A stretch of DNA of 64,000 nucleotides from Dermanyssus gallinae (lineage: Eukaryota > Arthropoda > Arachnida > Mesostigmata > Dermanyssidae). The stretch covers positions 248,001-312,000 of the forward strand of contig QVRM01001440.1 of the NCBI GenBank assembly GCA_003439945.1, given 5' to 3'. Under the pieces are notes generated by a model. The model was not told the DNA's origin, searched no databases, and was given only the letters and a program-made list of their open reading frames with translations. The position numbers and the translations under genes were made by a program. Below are positions 35,001-42,399 of the stretch, piece after piece. How positions within the stretch are numbered: position 1 is the stretch's first letter; each line of letters starts with the position of its first letter.

Positions 35001-35221
35001 GTAGTTCCGACGAGCTCTCTTCTGCTGCAGGAAGCACTTCGTGGTCCACTGTGTCATCAAGGTCCACATCACCTGAGCAGAAAGTTCAGAAAAGTGAACA
35101 ATCGTCAGATCCATCGCGGTCTCATACAGGCTCTCCAGTTATTCGATCCTGCGGGCAGGAAAAAGCAGCAACTTCTGACCAGGATGAGGACGGTACGCTT
35201 TCGTGTATTTATATTGCTTGA
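18818..35221 (+). CDS. Gene B: CD36/SCARB-family scavenger receptor, complete, about 596 aa
   Basis: Ten coding exons: 18818-18839, 20235-20472, 28421-28642, 28966-29124, 31695-31741, 32326-32500, 33025-33220, 33907-34008, 34384-34590 and 34799-35221. All junctions are GT/AG and the frame is open throughout. Order: short tail MKHHACT, membrane helix (residues ~8-27), CD36 ectodomain with NEMGPYVFR, TFTTVNPVAV, a GRSYEGKLNEFTVYTQSG segment, two conserved Cys (residues about 220 and 252), LPVVLSHPHFLYGDPAL (family motif like LPHFLYASP), a C-terminal helix (~405-431), then a ~160-residue tail rich in Ser and Glu. About nine N-glycosylation sequons are present. CD36 proteins bind and transfer lipids or bind altered particles at the cell surface. 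Human CD36 is 472 and SR-BI 509 residues, so this tail is long. The protein lacks two cysteines of the usual C-F-C pattern. The ligand is unknown. Confidence 0.93.
19786..19822. repeat. TA dinucleotide microsatellite
   Basis: TA run within gene B intron 1. Confidence 0.9.
20235..20472 (+). CDS. Gene B coding exon 2 (membrane helix, start of ectodomain)
   Basis: Acceptor TATTTTCAG|CG, donor TATTCAG|GTTAGT. Encodes ALGFLALAFAMALWIIM (helix), then HIYVFNLVNDKAW and NEMGPYVFR. The equivalent gene A exon is 8936-8702. Confidence 0.93.
21325..22472 (-). mobile_element. CR1-like LINE: APE endonuclease half of ORF2
   Basis: Lies antisense in gene B intron 2. The frame begins YGIHCNINGAKSHIHDIETI, continues SFIALSETRIS, GGGVALFIKGDYVV, SIFVEVFADG, VASFYRQPSG and ICLGDANIDLL, then FSDHFATFISL. 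These are the ordered apurinic-type endonuclease motifs (N..G, E..., GG.A.F, YR.P, GD.N, SDH). The reverse transcriptase core is absent. At least two frameshifts separate the pieces. The start matches the + strand fragment near 50160 (IHCNVNGLKKHIHDVETM), so it is the same family. Confidence 0.8.
22722..23818 (+). mobile_element. LINE ORF1 (gag-like) remnant
   Basis: Frames read KTEDAARKLTQLSAIGSIPV then RV, and later RCVNCSGPHVAGS with AEQNHHGG or ERNRIIMEV in alternate frames. These are the gag-type ORF1 features of jockey/R1-like LINEs: a conserved IG..PV.V strand and a zinc-knuckle-like CVNC.GPH. The last part encodes LAAFLKTFAEALKPLLALF. Several frameshifts and stops are present. It precedes, but is probably not part of, the next element. 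Confidence 0.55.
23859..26148 (+). mobile_element. Reverse transcriptase element with possible restriction-like endonuclease end
   Basis: RT motifs in order: ALKKKDESLRPIACFSVVRR then LAAKIAC (24520-24600), HQLGFAIPGGTR, KLDFRNAFNSVRRDLLLGS (24730-24785, motif A), RGDSLGPPLFCL (24895, motif B, with the preceding codon a stop) and AWYLDDGVLG (24975, motif C). A single 346-codon frame then runs to 25984. Near its end it reads KRPDGFTLTPFERGHMLVWD then ATV, and later EAKKCRKYSG. The PD...(15 residues)...D spacing with a following K resembles a PD-(D/E)xK nuclease, as in R2/NeSL-type LINEs. Several stops upstream of the long frame make it non-functional. The clade assignment is an inference. Confidence 0.65.
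26320..26530 (+). mobile_element. R1-clade LINE 3' end
   Basis: GGTTTTTAGTGGGTTGGAGTCCCACACTACCGG matches the 3' tails near 7125, 10030, 30510 and (minus) 58405. Upstream, a decayed stretch with ESKGRHSSP may be ORF2 debris. Confidence 0.45.
27130..27410. repeat. Internal duplication within a LINE fragment
   Basis: TTTTGGAGATGACCC..GACTGG.CTATG.TTATA...GCTCGAAGAACGTTTCACTGC occurs at about 27137-27200 and again at 27343-27405. The second copy is in the RT frame (LLEMTPDWAMLINARRTFHC). Confidence 0.75.
27300..28089 (+). mobile_element. CR1-like LINE reverse transcriptase fragment
   Basis: Reads HGFTAHRSTCTQLLEMT, then SSGVPQGGCLSPLLCRIFVL then DIKKYL (motif B), VKYFEYAVA (motif C, YADD replaced by YAV), and LVEGVQDTFLRRIRIKCPQG near 27815. 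Parts between are deleted. Related to the minus-strand copy at 60780-61620 and the fragment at 2880-3262. Confidence 0.75.
28421..28642 (+). CDS. Gene B coding exon 3
   Basis: Acceptor TTTTTTTCAG, donor GCAGG|GTAAGC. Encodes TRFYFEANMSKGALNDTFTT then VNPVAV, the CD36 stretch around the third beta strand. Four sequons (NLS twice, NMS, NDT) lie in its first half. Ends KKYFFAG. Confidence 0.93.
28966..29124 (+). CDS. Gene B coding exon 4
   Basis: Acceptor CTACTTTCAG, donor AAAAC|GTAAGT. Encodes WYGRSYEGKLNEFTVYTQSG, corresponding to the G.N.T.DGVYTV.TG region of CD36 proteins. Ends with an NKT sequon. Confidence 0.9.
30480..30560 (+). mobile_element. R1-clade LINE 3' end
   Basis: GGGATTAGTAGGGGGAGTCCCACACTAGGTGCCG resembles the other R1 tails in the window. 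Only the tail is recognisable. Confidence 0.4.
30945..31065 (+). mobile_element. tRNA-derived SINE copy 2
   Basis: GCGTGGTGCATTCGCGTG, CGACCGGAGAAGACACATAGG, a B box GGTTCAATCCCCACCG and TGCACATTTGTATTT, then CTTACGAAGCACTGCGAAAGC. Same order as the minus-strand copy at 9365-9487. Confidence 0.75.
31422..31495 (-). tRNA. tRNA-like sequence (pseudo-tRNA or SINE head)
   Basis: The minus strand has a D-arm-like GGCTTAGTGGCAAAG, a loop CTTGCAT that would give anticodon TGC (Ala), and a perfect T arm CTGGGTTCGAGACCCAG. The acceptor ends do not pair (GAGCAAA against ACTGGCC) and the anticodon stem relies on G-T pairs, so a working tRNA is unlikely. Confidence 0.45.
31695..31741 (+). CDS. Gene B coding exon 5 (47-nt mini-exon)
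   Basis: Acceptor CATTTTCAG, donor CAAAA|GTAAGT (phase 1). Encodes SVKGYNTSCGDLTGK. The Cys is equivalent to the first ectodomain Cys of CD36 (position 243 in human CD36), in the W..C..I.GTDG motif. The frame runs on into the intron to a stop, but the consensus donor and homology set the end. Confidence 0.85.
32017..32056. repeat. TA dinucleotide microsatellite
   Basis: Long TA run in gene B intron 5. Confidence 0.9.
32326..32500 (+). CDS. Gene B coding exon 6
   Basis: Two in-frame acceptors lie 6 bp apart (TTTTCTCAG|TTGCAG|GA), so the exon may start at 32326 or 32332. Encodes GFGLLPAFKLSPETVTVYEP then TLC (second conserved Cys, human 272) and GYEPIARFHGD. The donor is the weak AAAC|GTGCGC, chosen because it joins in phase to exon 7. 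The frame otherwise continues to a stop near 32548. Confidence 0.85.
33025..33220 (+). CDS. Gene B coding exon 7
   Basis: Acceptor CTACAACAG, donor CATGCT|GTAAGT (phase 0). Encodes CYSERLTNINGTFDASSC, then LPVVLSHPHFLYGDPALHRH and HSFYIDVHA. The HPHFLY motif is diagnostic for the CD36 family. Confidence 0.95.
33907..34008 (+). CDS. Gene B coding exon 8
   Basis: Acceptor CATTGACAG, donor GAAATT|GTAAGT; 34 codons. Encodes PSGLVVDMKLRSQLNVEFTL then FPLFWQE, matching the EP.TG......RLQ.N.......P..W.E stretch of CD36 proteins. Confidence 0.95.
34384..34590 (+). CDS. Gene B coding exon 9 (C-terminal membrane helix)
   Basis: Acceptor TTTGCAG, donor ACAGAT|GTAAGT; 69 codons. Hydrophobic core WPVFAGWVALACSLSLLAAA then LFLGAGILF, followed by CWEFEEEQ. 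The membrane-proximal Cys is a likely palmitoylation site. Confidence 0.93.
34799..35221 (+). CDS. Gene B coding exon 10 (cytoplasmic tail)
   Basis: Acceptor TTATCAAG (phase 0), stop TGA at 35219-35221. Encodes a 140-residue tail: basic cluster LRREQRRRALRARL, then VYFKIHRGDLDDLGVTIPEW, then a Ser/Glu-rich run with EEQGSSSSSESSSDELSSA and STSPEQ. It has many casein-kinase-2-like acidic serine sites. An optional 72-nt intron (35194-35265, GTACGC...ATACAG) would replace the last residues with GCVHVI and a stop at 35285. Confidence 0.85.
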   Translation, partial: ELSSEPEEDLRREQRRRALRARLPAGLPVYFKIHRGDLDDLGVTIPEWVLAKIQQQIEEQGSSSSSESSSDELSSAAGSTSWSTVSSRSTSPEQKVQKSEQSSDPSRSHTGSPVIRSCGQEKAATSDQDEDGTLSCIYIA

Positions 35222-37141
35222 AAAGCGATGTTCTTTAGTGACGTTTATAACTTTTATATATACAGGTTGCGTGCACGTCATATAGTAAACATAAAGTTGT
35301 TGTAGTGGCAGACAGCATATTTACTGAGGTATAATGTGATATAATAATAAGATCGGCGAAGTATTGAAAAAAGTTACTGATGTCGGGTAGATTAGCCTAC
35401 TAAGTAGAAAGAACATACCTAACTTTACCACGGAACATTTCATGAACTATATTAAGAAATATATTATGGTTCCACTATTCCAATAAGCGTCTGTTGAATG
35501 TAAGAAGCACTCGTCCTTAGCACGATAGCTAACAGTAGCTATGTTTAGTGTGCTGTTAAAGCCTTCTATTTTTTGTTTAGAGTCCTTATGGTTTGAAATT
35601 TAAAATGCCGTTGCACAGGTTCGAAAGAAGCGAATTAAATCATCAAATTCTTATCATGAGTGGGACCCGACTTAATGTTGTAGGCTTTTGTCCTCGGACC
35701 CATACCTGATAACAATTCCTCCCATTCTTTAGCTTCACACCTATCTGTCTACCGGGACAGCTGTGAGTAGTACCTCGCCGAACAGGGGAAGCATGGTGGG
35801 GGCCTAACAATGCAATGGGTTATAGGTACCGCGATTTTCTCACCTTCGCAAAACGATTTGTGTCATACCCTGCTATGAGACGATCGTACAGCGACACCCA
35901 CCCAAACCCGTTGACAAATTTATTTTAATTTATTGTCTGTGTTTTTTCGTTCGTTCTCTATTAACAGTAATTTTGTATTTATACCCAGTGATTCATTCTC
36001 TGCCAGCAGCTCTAGTGTCGCTAACATTAGTCCCTACTTGCAAACCCTATTGTAGAAATCAGTCATCTCAGGGCAGTAACGGCCACGAAGGGGACGATTG
36101 CTTTCGAGCCCCGAGTGGTGGATGGAGCTACGCAACTCAGGATTGTCTTAGTCAGTGTTTCGCAGAGTCTCCCTACGCCGAGGCCACCTGAATCGAAGTG
36201 CAGTGTCCTAGATTTAAAAACAAATTTGTTGCAAAATGGATCCAGCAATTTTGCGAAGTATTGTATTTTTCATCAAGGTTACAATACACGGCATGCTGCC
36301 GAAAGCTGTAATATCGCTTGCATATCCACAATGTTGGATGTCGTTCGGGCCTATGTTGGTTGCCAAAATACGCTTGTTGATGATCCGATTGGTGCCCTTT
36401 AAATGTATGCTGTGCTGGGTCTGTGATTACCCGCATACCAAATTGAGAGAGAATATGGAGTAATATCTGCGTTTATCGTGCGCCCGGTTGGTCGAGCCTT
36501 CCAAAACTGTTGGCTTATTTAAATAAATTACAGATAGGACTTGCATCATTCGATCGAAAAACCAGTATATACCTTTATGTGGGCTAGAGTATACGGCGAC
36601 TATGTTATTCTATCTGCCTCGAGAACCATAGAGTTGCCTTTATTCAACTTAGTCGAAACAGTTCCTAAAAGTTCATTATAACATCGATACTCCACCGCTG
36701 GGCCGGCCACGACCGTGACGTTTATGAGCTGGAATATTAGCTGAGTATCAGTTTTGTCTCGGTAAGAAGGATGATATAGAATTTATTTATTTTCAATGGT
36801 ACTAGCAGATGTAGACAGAAGACCGTTACCAATTGCCCTCGCTGCAGTATGCTCGGATACATCAAAGGTTCTAAAAAAAAAAGGTTCTAAAACCCTATAG
36901 AGAGCTCACATTGTGCTCACATTGGGTGTCTGAACTGCCTAGTTAGTGTTGGTCGATTTTTGCATATGCGGTAGCTTAGGCTGTTGTCTGCCATCCTGAA
37001 TATATTCTGCGTCCGTTGGTCGTCAATTTGGTGTTTTTCAGGTCTCCTGCCGGTCATCTTGTTGAGTGTCTCTTTACCTTTGGGTTTTCCTGCAGTTTCC
37101 TGTATTTCTAGACTTTGTGGTATCAAACAAAATTGCTAAAA

Positions 37142-37143
<2 letters not shown>

Positions 37144-37178
<35 letters not shown>
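37144..37178. repeat. TA dinucleotide microsatellite
   Basis: Uninterrupted TA run. Confidence 0.9.
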
Positions 37179-37180
<2 letters not shown>

Positions 37181-37263
37181 AAAACTAAGTGATTGCTCTA
37201 TAGCCTCTAATTTTACAAACAACAGCAATTATTTGGATGTTGACAACACTATTCGACCTTCCG

Positions 37264-37316
37264 AAGCTCATGTTGGGCGGAGTTCCTTAGTTATGCACTC
37301 TGCCCAACATGAGCTT
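37264..37316. repeat. Inverted repeat with 20-bp arms
   Basis: AAGCTCATGTTGGGCGGAGT and ACTCTGCCCAACATGAGCTT, 19 of 20 positions complementary, with a 13-bp loop. It could be a fold-back remnant or a structured RNA. Confidence 0.85.
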
Positions 37317-37710
37317 AAAATTAGAGAGTATTATAGAGAGTGATATTATATTTAACATTTATAACAGATAAGTCACTGTTATCCCTTCTGGCGTTCCTTA
37401 ATAGATTGCTCTAATCCTGAGAGTCTAACAAACAGCTGGGCCTGGAGATGACGGAAGTAGCTTTTGGCAGCAGATTGACTCTCTTCCAAATAATAAGGGA
37501 ATAAGCCTTCCCGGAGAACTAGGCAGTTGGTTGTCACTCTCTTTTGCAGCTCTGTTGTTATGTTGTCACGGTATGATCACTTTGCACGCAGGCTTGTCTG
37601 TGTATAAACATCTAACATAACGGCAGTTCAATTCTGGGGAACTAAGTGCTAAACTTTTACTCGGTATTGTGTTAGTTTATATGGTCAAAGCTATTTATCA
37701 GTAATACATT

Positions 37711-38350
37711 TTCAGTAAATGTAATAAACACGCAAAATATATTTTGTTGTTTTTATGCGAGCCAGACAGGTCACATGGCAGTTGCCCCCCGGAAGAATCC
37801 GAGGAGGAAATACAAGAAGAAGGGAATGCTTAACGTAAGAGAAGCAAACATTTTGAAGACATGTATTTACGCAAGGTATGACAATATGAAATTTATTTTC
37901 GTAACCTCACAAAGCCATATCTGCATGTATAGCATATACAAATGCATTTTTGGTTGCATCTTAGATTGTCTTTAATATTTAAAACATTGACTGACATATA
38001 TATTTAAAATTTGATTGACTCAGTCTGGACAAACTTGTTTTAAAATTTAAACATTTCAAATCACATACAACATACAGATTTTTGCTATCTACTACTAACG
38101 TTCATATTTAATCAGAAGAAAGCGCTTAGCGTTTGAATGATGTCGCGACGAGCTTATGTGGATATAGCCATATAGTAATGATATGACACATTCAGTAAAT
38201 ATAATAAACATACAACTGGCAGTTGTTTCCCGGAAGAGTTGGAGGAAGAAGTGCAATAAGACGGGGGTACTTAACATCAGAGAAGCAAACATTACGAATG
38301 CACATATATTTACGCAACTAACATAAGGTATGACAATATTCAGTTTATTT
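37711..38350 (+). repeat. Tandem duplication, two copies about 480 bp apart
   Basis: 37711-37905 and 38192-38350 share TCAGTAAAT.TAATAAACA, TGGCAGTTG, CCCGGAAGA..., GAGAAGCAAACATT and a consensus-like donor AAG|GTATGACAATAT. Between these points both copies are open in a basic frame: copy 1 AVAPRKNPRRKYKKKGMLNV then REANI; copy 2 AVVSRKSWRKKCNKTGVLNI then REANI. An acidic frame (PEESEEEIQEEG) is open in copy 1 and stopped in copy 2. It may be a duplicated small exon or element debris. Confidence 0.55.
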
Positions 38351-38830
38351 TTTTTGCAATTATGTATACGCATTCGGTCCGACTCAGCTCTGTCTCTGAA
38401 GGATGGACCCTGGTTGGCTGCAACCAGATCATGTGTTGCCATCCACCCCAGGATGAGTCTATTGTTTTTCTTATCGCAAGTTTTCGATGCCATAATAAAG
38501 TCTCCATGGACCGGTGCTCTTCACGGACTCAGCTAAGTCATCTAGCAAGCGTTCAAGCCCCTCTATTGTTCATAGAGGGGCTTGTACGTTGTGCCTCCTT
38601 TCAGACTCCTGTAGCAGGAATGTCATCTTCTTGGCCCTTTAACTACATCCAGGGCAGCCTGCCTGCCTGCGATTGGAGTTCACTTGTATGATGCTGGTCA
38701 GTTTTGGTGGCTGTTTTGTCCACAGGCTACCCCGGTAAGGGGCCAGTTTCCTTCCGGGGTTTTTTTTCTTGCGAAGGGCGGATTTTTCGAAACAATCTAC
38801 AGCTGGGTCACCCAGTTCATTCATGACAGT
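38330..38830 (-). mobile_element. R1-clade LINE endonuclease fragment
   Basis: The minus strand reads LTSIIQVNSNRRQAG (endonuclease start, family pattern ..LQ.N.NR...A), then after decay NNRLILGWMATHDLVAANQG then PSFRDRAES (pattern L..W...H.L...N.GP.PTF). Only the N-terminal and central endonuclease motifs remain. Confidence 0.55.
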
Positions 38831-38929
38831 CATGCCGCGAACGCTGGTGTGCTAAAGACGGTGTGCTGTTATCTACGTCCAAGTATCGTGATATCCAACT
38901 ACGCACCAATAGCCACAGTGATGTAATCT

Positions 38930-40741
38930 AGGCGTCTTTTTAGGACCTTGAGTTAAGTTAATATATTATTGAGCTAAAACCTCTTCTTGTTAACACTATT
39001 TTTGTCTTACTATAAATGGCCCCACATTCTATGTTTCTTTGGTGCCTCATATGTTTTAGGCTATCACGTGTTTCCCGATTTGGGTACATAAGGCAATATA
39101 GAGAGGTTTCTAAAACGACAATGTTAGAAACGTTCTTTGAGTTTATTTGCTTTTAGACTTCGATTTTAAACACTGCGCCCTGACTGCGTTGAGCCAGTTA
39201 AGTCAAGCAATCTTGTTATGTTTTAAAAAAACTTTGCGCTTTATTGATAACAAAAATATTTTTCTTACGATAAATATGCGGTTAATATTCGGAAAGACTA
39301 GCTCGTGTATGACTTGTTTGTATGGCAGTAATAATTATACCATACACGTATGTACATACATTTTTCACCTGAACTCGGTTATGCACGTATTTATAAATTA
39401 ACATAAAACAATCGATTACTGTAATCAATCTGCCATAAACTGCTAGTGTACCAAGCTTACCGCCAAACGATTTATTTACCATACCTGCAATATTTAGGAA
39501 ACGGGTACAATAAATAAATGGTTACTTGTTTTTTTCAGAGATCCGGTTTAATTGTTGGTATACGAGTGAGGATTCAAGTCAAGAAGGCTGATACTGTTAA
39601 AAAGAGAACCGGAGCAGGCAGAAGATGCACGTGCTTCGTTTGAACATATGTAAGTAGCATAGTAAGTTTGCGCCCTTGAAGTACTTTAGTATATAGTAGA
39701 CAAAAGTATTCACACTAATGTCAATGCATGCATTATTTGGCATATCCTTTAAAATTTGGACAGGTTTATCGTTGACAGGATGCATAAGTTGTATGTCTAA
39801 TAGTATCTAAGTAGTGTCTATTAATTTTCAAGTGAAACCATGACCTTGTCGATGATCAGCCAAACAGAAAATACTACAATAAGTAACACGTATCCTACTA
39901 TTAATATGGAAAATGCCCTCATTCAATTAGCAAGATAGTAGCTAATAGTAATATAGTTAGTAAGATGTTGGTAATTAAATTACCAAAAAATCCTCGGGCA
40001 GCCCGCATCAGTGAACGCCACAGTCTTATAGTTCTTTGAATAACAGCCTTATACGTAAGTTTCGTTTAGCGCAGATGTCCGTCGAAGCCCAACAAGATCG
40101 AGTCTGACAAAAGTCGCACGGTACGAGTACCGGAGAGCTTTTAACTCAGTACCGCTGAAGTTTTCTTCCGTCGCCCTCGACTCGTCCAATATTTAAGAAA
40201 CTTTTTTTTAAAGAAATGGGAATTCTTAAGATACCTGTTGCAGTTGACTAATGAAAAACTAGTTGAGAGTAAAACGGAGTACCGCTTCTGTATGATTTTT
40301 GTTCTGCACTGGCTAGCCCCGTCTGAATCGAAGACAAGCATAGCTGCACATTTTTGGGCCGGATCTGCTGCAAATGTTTCTGCTTGTATCTCAGCCTATT
40401 AAATGTACGTTTATTTGAAATTTGACAAGACATATTCTTGTTCGTGCAGATATCGATAGAATTTCTATAGTAATTTTCGTTCGTATAAGATGACATTGTG
40501 TTGCTTCCTAGACCGAGCTGTAATTCGATTGGCTGCAGAAGAAGTAATATCCTGCTGTAATACCCCTTACCCAGCACCAGCGGAAACAATCAGAGTCAGG
40601 CATGGGTCACCTCTCATAAGACCATTTCATTTTTGTTGGAGTGACACGGAACACGTTGAAGTATTTCAATTGGATATAAGGAAGACAATATTTATAATTG
40701 TGCTCCATCTTGCAATGCAAACTCATTGCGAAATAAACAAT

Positions 40742-40796
<55 letters not shown>

Positions 40797-41950
40797 ATGT
40801 TAAGTACACATTACCGTATAGCTATATTGCCGTACCACTTTAAATTGCGAAATAAATCATGAAATTAAAATATTACTGCTTAAACTCTGAACTACTAAGA
40901 CAAATGTTGTTTTGCTAGGTTCCATTGTTTTATGCAGTAAGCAGAACACCCGCATTTTTGGTTTATTCAGTAAGTTGTAAACGGCAATAATCATGAATCA
41001 GTAAGTGTTTTTATAATTTCAGGCAAAAAATTACTACAATTTCATTATTTTGCTGCATTTGAAGTTCACCAGCCCAACCGCACCAGAACAAGCAAAGGAG
41101 CATACACCATGCACGGTTTTGGAATAAAAATAGTTTTGTTTGTTACGCCAGACCGCTGTAATTCGTTTTATATAAGATTGCCGCAGCTAGACATAATAAT
41201 AAGAATAACATTACAACAAAAATCTCTGACCTCTTCCTGTAGCAAAATGGAATTTTTACCTAACGCTTTATATACTAAATACATACAGCATTATATAAAA
41301 GTAATCGCTAAGATTAGTTTTTGAGGGAGCCTATTACATAACTTGTCACAATGAAACGCTCTTGTTTTTCCTTAGACACAGACGGCACATTATGCTGAAT
41401 GAAATTGCATGCCCACTGTGATCCACATGAGCAAACTGTCAGCCTTGGCACTCAGTGTTTGAGGGGTAGTGTTAAAAATGCAATAATCACGCGGCAATTT
41501 GCCCAAGCGGTGTACCTCAATGACTCGGGTCATTCCGTACTCTAGTCCGTAGACTTTGAGCAGTCTAACTCCAGACCAATTCCAAGAGTTGGCAGACTTA
41601 ACTCACATTTAGGCAGAACAACGACCGAAGCAGACACAGGAATACTTCCGATGTTCATGCGCAAACTTATATAAGCATAGGTTCCGTCTTTTAGAATGTA
41701 TATAATATATAGAAAATATACGGGATCTTAAGTGTAATACAACTTGAAGTAGCATTTCGCAGACTTTCTTTATATGAATAATAAACAAAAAAACATCAAG
41801 CGGGAAAAGATGAGCTTTAGGCTAAATCTTGCATGAACCATCCTTCTGCAGGGTTCATGTAAGCAACGTTTCAGACGACAGGCCCACGAACGGACACCTG
41901 CGGGACACCAGCGCTTACCTCATAGTCTCGGTCGCCAGTCCTGAGCCCTA
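38930..41950. other. No gene recognised
   Basis: AT-rich, with a CT/TA compound microsatellite at about 40745-40797. A candidate acceptor at 39537 (TTTTTTTCAG) opens a 17-codon frame ending TSEDSSQEG and a stop; it cannot be linked to any gene. Confidence 0.5.
40745..40797. repeat. CT then TA compound microsatellite
   Basis: About 10 CT units followed by about 12 TA units. Confidence 0.9.
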
Positions 41951-42009
41951 TCGTGTAGATAGGATGATAATAATAATATTAAGCTGAGGTAAGGTAGTTT
42001 TCCGGCGCG

Positions 42010-42360
42010 CTAGACTGCTAACCATTTAACCCTAAGTTAGCCGTGTTGAAAGCGTTGCGAACGTGTATATATAAGTATTAGAAGGACATAGGATTTGGCG
42101 CTTTCCTGCCCGGTGCCATGAATAACTCGATGTAATGCGTCGAGTGATGAACGGAAAGCCACACTGATTACCAAAGATAGCTCCTCTCACAACGAGTAAG
42201 CCGCTCTACTAGGATGTTTCCAAAGAATTTTCCGACGGTTTGGAACATGCATATGGCAGGGAAACAAGTCAAGCTGGCAGATAGGCCTGCGTGTCGATGG
42301 GCCCGTTGCTGCACCTGGCTTATGCAGCACCTGAGCTCTTGATGTCGGCGAAACAAGCTC
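42010..42360 (-). mobile_element. R1-clade LINE reverse transcriptase fragment
   Basis: The minus strand carries, in shifting frames, a CGFP...TRR motif, then VRNAFNTANL (motif A, pattern D.RNAFN.A.W). The same VRNAFN motif recurs at about 59890 on the minus strand. Confidence 0.5.
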
Positions 42361-42399
42361 GGCCTCCGTGGCTCTCCTACGGCGCGTGAGCGCGTGTAA

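Larger units (their letters stand above)
35290..37700. other. Downstream of gene B, no gene recognised
   Basis: No canonical AATAAA near the gene B stop; CATAAA at about 35289 is the nearest variant. Short overlapping frames around 35970-36460 resemble nothing I know. A TA microsatellite lies at 37144-37178 and a hairpin at 37264-37316. Confidence 0.5.
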
